This document shows, one piece after another, positions 51,897-60,642 of a stretch of 64,000 bases of DNA. The stretch comes from AC-37 sp036389295 (GTDB lineage: Bacteria; Actinomycetota; Thermoleophilia; Solirubrobacterales; Thermoleophilaceae): contig DASVQB010000060.1 in the NCBI GenBank assembly GCA_036389295.1, positions 62,001-126,000 of the forward strand, in the 5' to 3' direction. A program made the translations under genes and the position numbers. Position 1 is the first letter of the stretch. Each line of letters starts with the position of its first letter. Below the pieces are notes generated by a model that was not told the origin of the DNA, made no database searches, and saw nothing but the letters and a program-made list of their open reading frames with translations.

Positions 51897-52438
51897 CAGC
51901 CGCCCTTCTTGCCCTTCTTCTTGCCCTGGCCGGGCGAGAACCCGCCGCTCGGGTCGGTCGGCGGCTCGGTCTCGGGCTCCGTGTCCGGCTCGGTGGTCGT
52001 GTCCGGCTCGGTGGTCGTGTCCGGCGGGGTGGTCGTCGTCGTGGTCTGGGTGGTCGTCGGAGGCGGCGCGGTCGTCTCCGTCGTGTCGGTGGTGTCGGTC
52101 TCGTCCGGCCGCTCGGCGGTGCACTCGGCCACCACCAGGTCGTCCAGGTGGTCGACCCCCTCCTCGAGCGTGTCGCGCACGTCCTGGTCGACGTCGGAGG
52201 GGAGGTTCCGCACCTGCGACTCGAGCGCGGGCAGCGTGTCCTCCTGGAGGTCGCCGCACACCGGCGGGTCCTGGTCGAAGCGGCGCTGCGCCTCCTGGAG
52301 CCGGCGGACGATGCTCGACGCGTCCGACCGCGGGATCTGCGGCTCGTCGCCGCCGCCGCAGCCGGCCGCCAGGCCCGCGACCGCGAGCGCGGCGACCGCG
52401 CCGAGCGCCGCAGCCGGCTGTCGACCGCGCCGGCTCAC
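51896..52438 (-). CDS. Threonine-rich lipoprotein
   Basis: 180 residues. Lipobox LAVAGLAAGC ends the signal; lipid attachment at Cys is likely. A helical acidic domain (residues 35-110) contains two Cys that may pair (PPVCGDL, VAECTAE). The tail is Thr/Pro/Glu-rich, the linker kind, ending KKKGKKGG. It may be the sensory or anchoring partner of the kinase whose gene it overlaps by one base. GTG start overlaps the phosphoesterase stop (GTGA). Confidence 0.75.
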
Positions 52439-53157
52439 TGCCCCACGTACAGCCGCCGCCCGAGCACCTCGGGCAGGCCGGCCGCCTCGATGGCACGCGC
52501 CGCGTCGTCGATCGGGTACTCGACGCGCCGCCAGCTCGCGCTCCAGCCGTCGAGGTCGAGCAGGAGCCACGGCGCGCGGGGGTCGCCGTCGCGCGGCTGG
52601 CCGCAGCCGCCCGGGTTGACGATCCAGTCGCCGCGCGAGAGGTCGAGCTCCGTGCCCGCGGGGGCGTGCTCGCCGCCCACCGGCCCGCCGTCGCGCATGA
52701 AGTGCAGCGCCACGTGCGAGTGCCCGACCGCCGCCACGCGCGGCTCCATCCCGTCCATGCAGGCCTCGGCCTGGGCGGCGGAGAGCACGTACTCCCAGAC
52801 CGGGTCGCGCGGGCTCGCGTGGTACAGGCCGACGGGGCCGCCCTCGTCGTGCGTCGAGAGCCCCGCGAGGTAGTCCACGGACTCGGAGGCGATGTGCTCG
52901 CGCGTCCAGACGGCCGCCACCGCGGCGTTGTGCGAGAACTCGCTCACGTCGAGCCGGTCGAGGGCCACCAGGTCATGGTTGCCGATCAGGCACACGTCGC
53001 ACGCCTCGGCCGCCAGCGCCACGCACTCGTCGGGCTGCGCGCCGTAGCCGACCAGGTCGCCCAGGCACCAGCGCGCGTCCACGCCCGCCCGCGCGACGTC
53101 CGCGAGCACGGCCTCGAACGCCGGCAGGTTGCCGTGCACGTCGGAGATCAGGGCGAT
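52435..53157 (-). CDS. Calcineurin-like metallophosphoesterase (YfcE/PP2A-like)
   Basis: About 240 residues. The motifs SDVHGNLPAFEAVL, CLGDLVGYGAQPDE, IGNHDLVAL and GHSHVALHF form the two-metal site. Substrates range from phosphodiesters to phosphoproteins; beside a kinase it might counteract it. An ATG at 53199 would overlap the divergent gene, with no ribosome site. Instead an ATC at 53157, seven bases after GAGAGGAG, gives the usual ALISDVHGN start. This is a non-canonical start and needs peptide evidence; otherwise the frame runs from 53199. Confidence 0.82.
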   Translation of the reverse strand: MALISDVHGNLPAFEAVLADVARAGVDARWCLGDLVGYGAQPDECVALAAEACDVCLIGNHDLVALDRLDVSEFSHNAAVAAVWTREHIASESVDYLAGLSTHDEGGPVGLYHASPRDPVWEYVLSAAQAEACMDGMEPRVAAVGHSHVALHFMRDGGPVGGEHAPAGTELDLSRGDWIVNPGGCGQPRDGDPRAPWLLLDLDGWSASWRRVEYPIDDAARAIEAAGLPEVLGRRLYVGQ

Positions 53158-53187
53158 CCTGCCGCTCCTCTCTAGATTTTCCGGACG

Positions 53188-54432
53188 ATGCGCGGTCATG
53201 ACGTTCGGCTGCCGGTCGCCGCCGCTGTCGCGGTGGTCGCGGCTGGGGCGGCGACGCTGGCGCTCCGGCCGCGGGGCGGCCTGATCGAGCCCGCACCGGC
53301 AAGCGAGCAAGCCTACTTCAGCGCCGCGGAGCTCAACCGGATCCGGGACTTCGCCGGCCCCCAGCGGACGCTTGGCCTCGGCGGGCTGGCGCTCACGGGG
53401 GCCGCGCTCGTGCTGGTCGCGGCGCGCCCGCCGAGCGGGCTGCTGCGCCGCGCCGGCCGCCGGCCGGTCCTCGGGGCCGCGGCCACGGCCGCGGCGATCT
53501 CGGCGGGGCTCGTGGTCGTGACGCTGCCGCTGGCGGCCGTCCGCCACGAGCGGGCGCACGACTTCGGGCTCTCGAGCCAGGACTGGGGCCCGTGGGCCGG
53601 CGACGTGGCGAAGTCGACCGCCGTCGAGGCGCTCCTTGCGGCGGGCGGCGGCGCGATCCTCGTCGGCCTCATGCGCCGCTTCCCGCGGCGCTGGTGGCTG
53701 CCGGGCGCGGGCGCGGTGGTTGCCCTCAGCGTGGTGTTCCTGTGGCTCACGCCGGTGGTGATCGAGCCGCTCTTCAACCGCTTCACGCCGCTGCCGGACG
53801 GGCCGCTGCGGTCGGAGGTGCTCGACCTCGCGCGCCGCTCGGGCGTCGAGGTGGGGGAGGTCTACGAGGTCGACGCGAGCCGCCGGACCACCGGCGCGAA
53901 CGCCTACGTCGGCGGGATCGGGTCGACCAAGCGGGTGGTCCTCTACGACAACCTGATCGAGGGGTTCACGCCGGCGGAGGTCCGGTCGGTGGTGGCGCAC
54001 GAGCTCGCGCACGTGAAGCACCGCGACGTGCCGCGCGGGCTCCTCTGGATCGCGATCGTCGCCCCCGCCGGGATGCTGCTGATCCAGCGGCTGACCGAGC
54101 GGCTGGCCGCCCGCGCCGGAGCCGCGACGGGGAGCCCCGAGCCCGCCGGCCCCGCCGTCCTCCCGGCCGCCGCGCTGGCGATCGCGGTCGTCTCGTTCGC
54201 GGGCGGCCTGGCGGGCAACGCGCTCTCGCGGCGGGTGGAGGCGCGCGCCGACGCCTACGCGCTGCGCCTCACCGACGACCCTGAGGCCTTCGTCGGCCTC
54301 GAGCGGCGGCTCGCCACCTCGAACCTCGGCGACCCGGACCCGCCCGGCTGGCTCGTCCCGCTCCGCACCCACCCGCCGGCGATGGAGCGGATCGGCTACG
54401 CGCTGAGCTACGAGCGCGGCCGCCGGCCCTAG
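53188..54432 (+). CDS. M48 zinc metalloprotease (Ste24/CAAX protease-like)
   Basis: 414 residues. The active site is VVAHELAHVKHRDVPRGLLW near residue 265 and the third ligand Glu is in RRVEARADAYAL. N-terminal helices and VFLWLTPVVIEPLFNRFTPL are those of the peptidase_M48_N domain. It probably degrades or processes membrane proteins. TAGATT about ten bases before the ATG suggests a leaderless transcript that reads away from the divergent phosphoesterase. Confidence 0.9.
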   Translation: MRGHDVRLPVAAAVAVVAAGAATLALRPRGGLIEPAPASEQAYFSAAELNRIRDFAGPQRTLGLGGLALTGAALVLVAARPPSGLLRRAGRRPVLGAAATAAAISAGLVVVTLPLAAVRHERAHDFGLSSQDWGPWAGDVAKSTAVEALLAAGGGAILVGLMRRFPRRWWLPGAGAVVALSVVFLWLTPVVIEPLFNRFTPLPDGPLRSEVLDLARRSGVEVGEVYEVDASRRTTGANAYVGGIGSTKRVVLYDNLIEGFTPAEVRSVVAHELAHVKHRDVPRGLLWIAIVAPAGMLLIQRLTERLAARAGAATGSPEPAGPAVLPAAALAIAVVSFAGGLAGNALSRRVEARADAYALRLTDDPEAFVGLERRLATSNLGDPDPPGWLVPLRTHPPAMERIGYALSYERGRRP

Positions 54433-54482
54433 TCCGGCGCGGCGGCCAGCGGCGGCCAGCCTGGTCACGGCGGTCGGAGGGG

Positions 54483-54773
54483 CTACTCGCCCGGGAACTC
54501 GGGCAGCTCGCGGATGCCCTCCCGCGTGCGCCACTTCGAGTAGTTGTCCTCCATCGCGTCGATCAGCTCGCGCATGAACCGCGGCGAGAGGTTCACCCGG
54601 GTGACCACGACGCCGGGCACCTCGGTCTCCTCGACCTCGTGGTCGACGCGCGCGAACGTGATCGTGAACTCGTAGTCCGAGTGGCTGACGTTCGCGAAGT
54701 TCGAGTAGACGCCCATCATCGCCTCGGGCGTCGTCTGGATGTTGAAGTGGCGCTCGCGCGGCTCCTCGGGCAC
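54483..54773 (-). CDS. DUF3467 protein
   Basis: 96 residues, HFNIQTTPEAMMGVYSNFAN then SHSDYEFTITFARVDHE and VTRVNLSPRFMRELIDAMED, the DUF3467 signature found in many bacteria with no established function. The GTG at 54773 (VPEEPRERHFNIQ) is preferred because a TACTAGAG box lies just before it; a longer frame to 54995 runs through the divergent rlmH gene. Confidence 0.8.
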   Translation of the reverse strand: MPEEPRERHFNIQTTPEAMMGVYSNFANVSHSDYEFTITFARVDHEVEETEVPGVVVTRVNLSPRFMRELIDAMEDNYSKWRTREGIRELPEFPGE

Positions 54774-54823
54774 GGTCTCTAGTATCGCACCCTCCCCGAG
54801 CCGAGCCGGACCGGAGACCCCCC

Positions 54824-55231
54824 GTGAGAACCATCGTCGTGGCAGTCGGCCGGCTGCGCCCGCCGTACGCCGACGACGTCCAGCACTACCAGAAGCTCCT
54901 GGCGCGCCACGCGCGGGTCGAGCTGGTCGAGGTGCGCGAGGACCAGAACGCCGAGGGCCGGATCCCCGAGCGGGCCTACGTGGTCCTGCTGGCAAGCGAG
55001 GGCCGCCAGATCGACTCGGTCGAGTTCAGCCGGTTCCTGGAGGAGCGCCGCCAGGAGGGCCGCGACCTCTGCTTCGTGATCGGCGGGCCGCGCGGGATCG
55101 ACCTCGACGACTGCGACCTCCGCCTCTCGCTCGGCCCGATGACGCTGCCGCACCAGCTGGCGCGGGTGGTGCTGCTCGAGCAGCTCTACCGCGGGCTCAA
55201 GATCCTCGCCGGCGAGCCATACCATTACTGA
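54824..55231 (+). CDS. rlmH: 23S rRNA (pseudouridine1915-N3)-methyltransferase
   Basis: 135 residues with the SPOUT fold: IVVAVGRLRPPYADDVQHYQ, VVLLASEGRQIDSVEFSRFL, FVIGGPRGIDLDDCD and LARVVLLEQLYRGLKILAGE with HY at the C-terminus. It methylates pseudouridine 1915 in helix 69 of the large ribosomal subunit using SAM, as a homodimer. GTG start; the C-terminal PYHY ending is intact. Confidence 0.97.
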   Translation: MRTIVVAVGRLRPPYADDVQHYQKLLARHARVELVEVREDQNAEGRIPERAYVVLLASEGRQIDSVEFSRFLEERRQEGRDLCFVIGGPRGIDLDDCDLRLSLGPMTLPHQLARVVLLEQLYRGLKILAGEPYHY

Positions 55232-55232
55232 C

Positions 55233-56882
55233 GTGCCCGGAACGACTCGCTCCACCGACCCGATCGGGGAGCTCGCCGCGACCGTCCGCTCGGCGGCCGA
55301 GGAGCTCGGCGGCGGGTCGCCGGCCGCCGCGAGCGCGCGGCTCGAGCGGCCCCCCCGGCCCGACTTCGGCGACTTCTCGAGCAACGCGCCGATGCTGCTG
55401 GCGCCCGCCCTGGGCGAGCCGCCGCGGTCGGTCGCGGAGCGGCTCGGGGAGCTGGTCCGCGAGCGGATGGACGGCGGGCTGGAGCGCGTGGAGGTGGCGG
55501 GACCGGGGTTCCTCAACCTGTTCCTGTCGGGCTCCTGGTTCCGCGGCGCGCTGAGCGGCGCGCTGGCGGCGGGCGACGGCTACGGCGGCGGGCTGGTCGC
55601 CTCTCCCGAGCGCGTCCAGGTCGAGTTCGTCAGCGCGAACCCGACCGGGCCGATCACCGTCGCGAGCGGGCGCCACGCCGCCTGGGGCGACTCGCTCGCC
55701 CGGATCCTCGAGCTGGCCGGGCACGACGTCGACCGCGAGTACTACGTCAACGACCACGGCTCGCAGGTGCTGCGGTTCGGCGAGTCGATCCAGGCCCGTG
55801 CGCGGGGCGGCGAGCCGCCCGAGGACGGCTACCGCGGCGACTACGTGCGCGAGCTGGCCGAGCGGATCCCGGGGGCGGCGGACGGCGACCCGTGGCAGGT
55901 GGCGCGCGCGGGGATCGACCTGATGGTCGAGCAGGTGCGCGAGACGCTGGAGCGGTTCCGGGTGAGGTTCCACCGCTTCTTCCACGAGGCGTCGCTGCAC
56001 GAGTCGGGCGCGATCGAGCGGGCGCTCGAGCTGCTCGAGCGGAACGGCCACACCTACGTCCACGACGGCGCGCTGTGGCTGCGCACGACGGCGCTCGGCG
56101 ACGACAAGGACCGCGTCCTGCGGCGGTCGAGCGGCGACTACACGTACTTCGCCGCGGACATCGCGTACCACCTCGACAAGCGCGAGCGCGGGCTCGAGCG
56201 GGTGATCGACCTCTGGGGCGCGGACCACCACGGCCACGTCACGCGGATGCTGATCGCCTGGGAGGCGCTGGGCGGCGAGCCGGGGAGGCTCGAGCTCCTG
56301 ATCATGCAGATGGTCAGCCTGACCGAGCACGGCCAGCGCGCGCAGATGTCGAAGCGCGAGGGCGAGTTCGTGACGCTCGACGACCTGATCGAGGACATCG
56401 GGGTCGACGCCGCGCGGTACTACCTGCTCCAGCGCAGCCACGACACGACGCTCGACCTCGACCTCGCGCGCGCGCGCGAGCAGTCGCAGGAGAACCCGGT
56501 GTACTACGTGCAGTACGCGCACGCGCGGATCGCGAGCATCCTGCGGAAGGCGGGGGAGGAGCGCGTCGACGCGGCCCTGACCTGCGACCTGACCGCGCGG
56601 GACGACCCGCTGCACCCCTCCGAGCGGGACCTGGTGAAGCGGCTGCTCGAGCTGCCGGGCGAGGTGCTGGTGGCGGCCGAGCGGCGCGCCCCGCACCGGT
56701 TCACCGACTACTCGCTCGAGGTGGCGCGGCAGTTCTCGGCGTTCTACCGCGACTGCCGGGTGGTCGGCGCGGCGGAGGACGGCGACGACGAGGACCTGCG
56801 GATCGCGGTGTCGGTGGCGACGATGCGGGTGCTGGCGCGGTCGCTCGACCTGCTCGGGGTGGAGGCGCCGGAGCACATGTAG
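55233..56882 (+). CDS. argS: Arginyl-tRNA synthetase with altered HIGH motif
   Basis: 549 residues. An N-terminal ArgRS domain (1-95), class I catalytic domain with SANPTGPITVASGRHAAWGD, KMSKS-like MSKREGEFVTLDDLI, and C-terminal anticodon-binding DALR domain (QYAHARIASILRKAG, DYSLEVARQFSAFYRD). In most ArgRS the HIGH site reads H-x-G-H; here it is T-V-A-S. Similar variants may exist in related phyla, but this was not checked. It charges tRNA-Arg. GTG start two bases after rlmH. Confidence 0.95.
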   Translation: MPGTTRSTDPIGELAATVRSAAEELGGGSPAAASARLERPPRPDFGDFSSNAPMLLAPALGEPPRSVAERLGELVRERMDGGLERVEVAGPGFLNLFLSGSWFRGALSGALAAGDGYGGGLVASPERVQVEFVSANPTGPITVASGRHAAWGDSLARILELAGHDVDREYYVNDHGSQVLRFGESIQARARGGEPPEDGYRGDYVRELAERIPGAADGDPWQVARAGIDLMVEQVRETLERFRVRFHRFFHEASLHESGAIERALELLERNGHTYVHDGALWLRTTALGDDKDRVLRRSSGDYTYFAADIAYHLDKRERGLERVIDLWGADHHGHVTRMLIAWEALGGEPGRLELLIMQMVSLTEHGQRAQMSKREGEFVTLDDLIEDIGVDAARYYLLQRSHDTTLDLDLARAREQSQENPVYYVQYAHARIASILRKAGEERVDAALTCDLTARDDPLHPSERDLVKRLLELPGEVLVAAERRAPHRFTDYSLEVARQFSAFYRDCRVVGAAEDGDDEDLRIAVSVATMRVLARSLDLLGVEAPEHM

Positions 56883-56896
56883 GGGCGGCGGGGCGC

Positions 56897-56916
56897 CCGG
56901 GCCTCTTTTGGCCCGG
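56897..56916. terminator. Bidirectional terminator between argS and ccdA
   Basis: A perfect 7-bp stem CCGGGCC / GGCCCGG encloses the loop TCTTTT in the 44-bp gap between the convergent genes. It can stop transcription in both directions. Confidence 0.7.
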
Positions 56917-56926
56917 CGACCTCCGG

Positions 56927-57664
56927 CTAGAGGTCGCTGATCCCGTTGATCCCCGCGTCGTTCAGCCAGGAGTTCAGCTCGGTCAGCTCGTTCGCGTAGA
57001 GCAGGACGCCCATCGCGATCAGGACGACGCCGGACACGAGCGTGATCGCGGTGTAGTGCCTGCGGAAGAAGCGGAAGATCGCGGTGACCTGGGAGAAGGC
57101 GAGGGCGCTGAGGACGAACGGGACGGCGAGGCCGGCGGCGTAGAAGGCGAGCAGGACGCCGCCCTTGCCGACGGTGTCCTGGTTGCTCGCGGCGGTGAGG
57201 ATCGCGCCGAGGGTGGGGCCGGTGCAGGGGAGCCAGGCGACGGCGAAGGCGAGCCCCGCTATCACCGGCCCCCCGGTGGAGGCCCGCCTGATGAGCGACT
57301 CCGGGCGCCACTCGCGGTTGAGGAACGGGACGAAGATCGTGGCGACGAACAGGACGCCCATCAGCACGATCAGGACGCCCGACGCCTTGCGGAGGGTCTC
57401 GCGGTGGTCGAGGAGGGTCTGGCCGAGGCCGGTCGCCGTCATGCCGAGCGCGACGAACATGACCGAGAACGAGAGGCAGAACAGGAGGGCCGGGCCGAGG
57501 ACCTTGGCGCGGCTCCTGCCCTCGCTGAGCTCGGCGAACGAGACGCCGGAGATCGCCGAGAGGTAGCCGGGCACGAGCGGGAGGACGCAGGGGGAGACGA
57601 ACGAGACGAAGCCGACGGCGAAGGCGGCGACGACCGTGGTGTCGACGTCGGAGGCGGCGATCAC
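56927..57664 (-). CDS. ccdA: CcdA/DsbD-like thiol-disulfide membrane transporter
   Basis: 245 residues with six membrane helices. The redox cysteines sit in FVSPCVLPLVPGYLS near residue 27 and WLPCTGPTLGAIL near 140, at facing helices. CcdA passes electrons from thioredoxin across the membrane to ResA/CcmG, keeping apocytochrome haem cysteines reduced. GTG start, 37 bases downstream of ccmH. Part of a cytochrome c maturation operon with the next two genes. Confidence 0.95.
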   Translation of the reverse strand: MIAASDVDTTVVAAFAVGFVSFVSPCVLPLVPGYLSAISGVSFAELSEGRSRAKVLGPALLFCLSFSVMFVALGMTATGLGQTLLDHRETLRKASGVLIVLMGVLFVATIFVPFLNREWRPESLIRRASTGGPVIAGLAFAVAWLPCTGPTLGAILTAASNQDTVGKGGVLLAFYAAGLAVPFVLSALAFSQVTAIFRFFRRHYTAITLVSGVVLIAMGVLLYANELTELNSWLNDAGINGISDL

Positions 57665-57701
57665 AGTGGACCCCCGGGCGCGGGCCTTCGGGCGGCGGCG
57701 C

Positions 57702-58232
57702 TCACAGGTCGTAGCTCCGGAGGTCGGCCTCGAGGCGCGCGGCGTCGGCGGGGTCCGGCTTCTTCGGGCCCGCCGTGGCCGCCGCCTCCTGCGGCCGCCG
57801 GCGGCGCCATCGCAGCGCGGTGCCGACCACCGCCGCGGCGGCGAGGAGCAGGGCGAGGGCCGGCACGAGGTACGTGGTCAGGCCGAACCCCTCCTGCTTC
57901 GGCACCGCGAGCACGGCGTCGCCGTACTCGGCCGCGAGCGCGTCCTTGATCTGGGACTTCGTCCGGCAGCGGGCGACGAGCTGGCTCACGAGCCGCCGCT
58001 CCTGAACGGCGAGCGGCGCGTCGCCGGAGGTCGCCAGGGAGGTGCCGCAGACGGGGCACATGACCTCGTCCTCGACGTCGGCGACCGTCGTCCGCGGGCA
58101 GGCGACGGCGGGAGCGGCCAGGACGAGGCTCGCGAGGGCGATGGCCGCGGCCGTGCGGCTCCCGCCGATGCGGCCCCGCCACGGCCGCCCGCGGCTCGGC
58201 CAGGCCCGCCCGCGGCTCTCCGACCGGCTCAC
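57702..58232 (-). CDS. ccmH: CcmH-family cytochrome c maturation protein
   Basis: 176 residues. A signal peptide or anchor near 27-45, then the redox motif EVMCPVCGTSL (CPVC, versus LRCxxC in proteobacteria), IKDALAAEYGDAVLAVPKQE and a C-terminal helix (LVPALALLLAAAAVVGTAL). CcmH reduces apocytochrome cysteines before haem attachment. The basic N-terminal extension is long. Starts with GTG overlapping the resA stop. Confidence 0.92.
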   Translation of the reverse strand: MSRSESRGRAWPSRGRPWRGRIGGSRTAAAIALASLVLAAPAVACPRTTVADVEDEVMCPVCGTSLATSGDAPLAVQERRLVSQLVARCRTKSQIKDALAAEYGDAVLAVPKQEGFGLTTYLVPALALLLAAAAVVGTALRWRRRRPQEAAATAGPKKPDPADAARLEADLRSYDL

Positions 58233-58852
58233 GTCCGCTCCGCGAGCAGCGGCAGCACCTCGCGCGCGAGGAACGCCTCCGTCACCGGGCCGCGGACCAG
58301 CGCCGCGATCCGCCCGCGGCGGTCGAGCACGAACGTCTCCGGGTAGCCGCTGACGCCGAACGGCCGCAGCTTCTCGCCGGACGCGTCCTTGACGTTCGGG
58401 TAGGTCAGGCCGTAGCGGCGGACGAACCCGCGCGCCGAGCCGGTCGAGTCGAGGGCGTCGACGCCGAGCACCGTGCCGCCGCGCGGCGCGATCTGCCGGT
58501 GCCAGCGCTCGAGCAGGGGGGCCTCGTCGCGGCACGGGTCGCACCAGGAGGCCCAGAAGTTCAGGACGACCACCTTGCCGCGATGGTCGGACAGCGACGC
58601 GGAGCCCGCGCCGTCCAGCCTCGGCAGGGTCAGCTCGGGCGCGGCCGGGCGCCGACCGTCGGCGAGCGCCTGGTCGATGCCGGTGTCGTCGCCCTCCTGG
58701 AGGACCGCGTAGGCGAGCAGTCCGACGAGCGCGAGGACGGCGACGACGGCGGCCAGCGGGAGTGGGGACAGGAGGCGATTCACCCTCCGGCGAAGGGTAG
58801 GAGAGGCGGGGCCGCCGCCGCCCCGGCTCCGCCGCCGTGCCTCCCGCTCCAT
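58229..58852 (-). CDS. resA: ResA/CcmG-type membrane thioredoxin
   Basis: 207 residues. A basic N-terminus, one membrane helix (LPLAAVVAVLALVGLLAYAV), then an extracytoplasmic thioredoxin fold with WASWCDPCRDEAP and the cis-Pro loop VSGYPETFVLD. It reduces haem-binding cysteines with electrons from CcdA, acting with CcmH. A GTG at about 58783 (VNRLLSPLP) is an alternative start with GGAGG close by. It leads the operon. Confidence 0.92.
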   Translation of the reverse strand: MEREARRRSRGGGGPASPTLRRRVNRLLSPLPLAAVVAVLALVGLLAYAVLQEGDDTGIDQALADGRRPAAPELTLPRLDGAGSASLSDHRGKVVVLNFWASWCDPCRDEAPLLERWHRQIAPRGGTVLGVDALDSTGSARGFVRRYGLTYPNVKDASGEKLRPFGVSGYPETFVLDRRGRIAALVRGPVTEAFLAREVLPLLAERT

Positions 58853-58970
58853 GACGGGGTTCCACCGCCCCCGATCCCAGTCAGGCCCCGTCCTCGGACA
58901 TCCGTCGAATGCGTGGCAAAACGGGCCCGATTCCCTAAAGCGGCGATCCGCCGGACCCGATGGAGCCGAG

Positions 58971-60575
58971 ATGCTTCCGGGTACCCCATTCGGGCCGACT
59001 CGCCTGCTTCGCCGGGCAATCGTCCTGGCGGCGGCGGTCACCGCCCTGGTACCCGCCGGCGCGAGCGCCGCCACCTACGCCCTCCGCCCCGACGGCGTGA
59101 CCTTCGGAGGGGGGTGGACCTCGACCCCGCTCGGGACCCAGCCGTGGGACGCGCTGGACGACGCGGTCGTGGCGCCGACCGTCCCGACGACCGCAACCGA
59201 CCACCTCAGCCGGTCGTCGACCGGGATGTCGATGGTCCGGTTCTCGCTGACCACCGCCACGCTGGCCGCCGGCGAGACCGCGACCTCCGCGACCGCCCGC
59301 GCCTACCTCGCGACCGGGTCGAAGCGCCAGGTCGTCCTGTGGGCGACCGACGGCGGAGCCGGCGGCGGGACCACGACGATCCCGCCGGGCAGCCCCGCCG
59401 GCTGGTACTCGGTCGCGCTGACGCTGACCCCCGGCCAGTCGGCGATCGACTCGCTCGAGCTCGGGCTGACCGACGACCCGAGTGGCGGAGGCGGCACCGC
59501 GACCTTCGCGTACGCGGCCTACGTCGAGCTGGCCACGCAGGACCCGCCGCCCCCGCCGCCGAGCGATCCCCCGGCGTCCGACCCGCCCGCGAGCGATCCT
59601 CCGGCGACCGATCCCCCGGCGACCGACCCGCCCGCCAGCGATCCCCCGGCGTCCGACCCGCCCGCCTCGGACCCGCCGCCGAGCGATCCGCCCGCCTCGG
59701 ACCCGCCGCCGAGCGATCCCCCGGCGACCGACCCGCCCGCGACCGATCCGCCCGCGACCGATCCCCCGGCGAGCGACCCGCCCGTCCTCGATCCCCCCGT
59801 CCTCGATCCGCCGGTGCTGGACCCGCCGACGAGCGATCCGCCCGCGAGCGATCCGCCCGCCTCGGACCCGCCGGCGAGCGATCCGCCCGTCCTCGATCCC
59901 CCCGTCCTCGACCCGCCGGTGCTGGACCCGCCGACGACCGATCCGCCCGTCCTCGACCCGCCGGCGACCGATCCGCCCGTCCTCGATCCCCCCGTCCTCG
60001 ACCCGCCGGTGCTGGACCCGCCGGCGACCGATCCGCCGGTGCTGGACCCGCCGACGATCGACCCGCCCGTCCTCGATCCGCACACCTCGGACCCGCCCGC
60101 CGGCGACCCGCCGACCAGCGAGCCGCCGGCGACCGATCCGCCCGCGACCGATCCCCCGCCCGGCGGCGGCACCGGCGACACGAGCGGCGACCCCGCGCTC
60201 GCCATCGCCAAGGGGTCCCTCAGCGCGACCGGCACCGGGGTCGTCCGTGTGATCGTCGAGTGCGCCGAGAGCATGGTCGGCGGCTGCGAGGGCGTGATCA
60301 CGCTGGAGGAGGCGCCGAAGAGCTCCGCGAAGCGCATGGCCCTCCAGGCCGCCCGCCGGACCACGCAGCGCTTCGGCCGCAAGCGCTACAAGCTGCCCCC
60401 GGGCCAGACCAAGGCCGTCCCGATCCGCATCGAGCGCCGCGCGTACAGGAAGTTCCGCAAGCGCCGCTCCTTCAAGGTCCAGGTCGTCGCCAAGCAGAAG
60501 GACGCGGCGGGCCACGTCGTGACCTTCCGCCGCACGGTCCGGGTCTTCCCGAAGCGCCGCAAAGCCCGCCGCTGA
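58971..60575 (+). CDS. Secreted protein with about forty xDPPx pentapeptide repeats
   Basis: 534 residues. Signal peptide (LLRRAIVLAAAVTALVPAG, cut near ASAATY), a beta-sandwich N-domain (STGMSMVRFSLTTATLAAGE) to about 190, then about 200 residues of pentapeptides such as SDPPA, TDPPA and LDPPV, and a basic C-terminal domain (VECAESMVGGCEGVITLEEA, RKRYKLPPGQTKAVPIRI). The proline rod could span the cell wall to present the N-domain, while the basic end may bind wall polymers. ATG follows TGGAGCCGAG. Function is unknown. Confidence 0.75.
   Translation: MLPGTPFGPTRLLRRAIVLAAAVTALVPAGASAATYALRPDGVTFGGGWTSTPLGTQPWDALDDAVVAPTVPTTATDHLSRSSTGMSMVRFSLTTATLAAGETATSATARAYLATGSKRQVVLWATDGGAGGGTTTIPPGSPAGWYSVALTLTPGQSAIDSLELGLTDDPSGGGGTATFAYAAYVELATQDPPPPPPSDPPASDPPASDPPATDPPATDPPASDPPASDPPASDPPPSDPPASDPPPSDPPATDPPATDPPATDPPASDPPVLDPPVLDPPVLDPPTSDPPASDPPASDPPASDPPVLDPPVLDPPVLDPPTTDPPVLDPPATDPPVLDPPVLDPPVLDPPATDPPVLDPPTIDPPVLDPHTSDPPAGDPPTSEPPATDPPATDPPPGGGTGDTSGDPALAIAKGSLSATGTGVVRVIVECAESMVGGCEGVITLEEAPKSSAKRMALQAARRTTQRFGRKRYKLPPGQTKAVPIRIERRAYRKFRKRRSFKVQVVAKQKDAAGHVVTFRRTVRVFPKRRKARR
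59560..60165 (+). repeat. 15-bp coding repeat array (xDPPx)
   Basis: About forty 15-bp units coding D-P-P with varied flanks (GATCCGCCCG core). Unit variants cluster: SDPPA/TDPPA early, LDPPV runs later, some in longer blocks of 3-7 units repeated (VLDPPVLDPPVLDPPTSDPP), showing recent unit duplication. Confidence 0.85.
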
Positions 60576-60583
60576 GCGGGCTT
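60562..60583 (+). terminator. Terminator overlapping the stop codon of the xDPPx gene
   Basis: Perfect 8-bp stem AAGCCCGC / GCGGGCTT with loop CGCTGA, whose TGA is the stop codon. A second GC hairpin (CGGGCC/GGCCCG near 60624-60639) lies before the tRNA. Confidence 0.65.
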
Positions 60584-60642
60584 CGCTGGCACCGGCCAAC
60601 CGCCCAAACTAAACTCGCACGGCCGGGCCGTCCGGCCCGCAC

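Noticed and set aside
53158..53199. ATG at 53199 as start of the phosphoesterase
   Set aside because: It overlaps the divergent protease start and has no ribosome site; ATC 53157 has both a site and the usual protein start, though it is non-canonical.
54774..54995. Longer N-terminus for the DUF3467 protein
   Set aside because: It would cover the promoter and 5' part of rlmH and adds only Gly/Arg/Pro-rich residues.
59560..60165. Regular repeat array resembling CRISPR at first sight
   Set aside because: Unit is 15 bp with no unique spacers and is fully in-frame coding for xDPPx.
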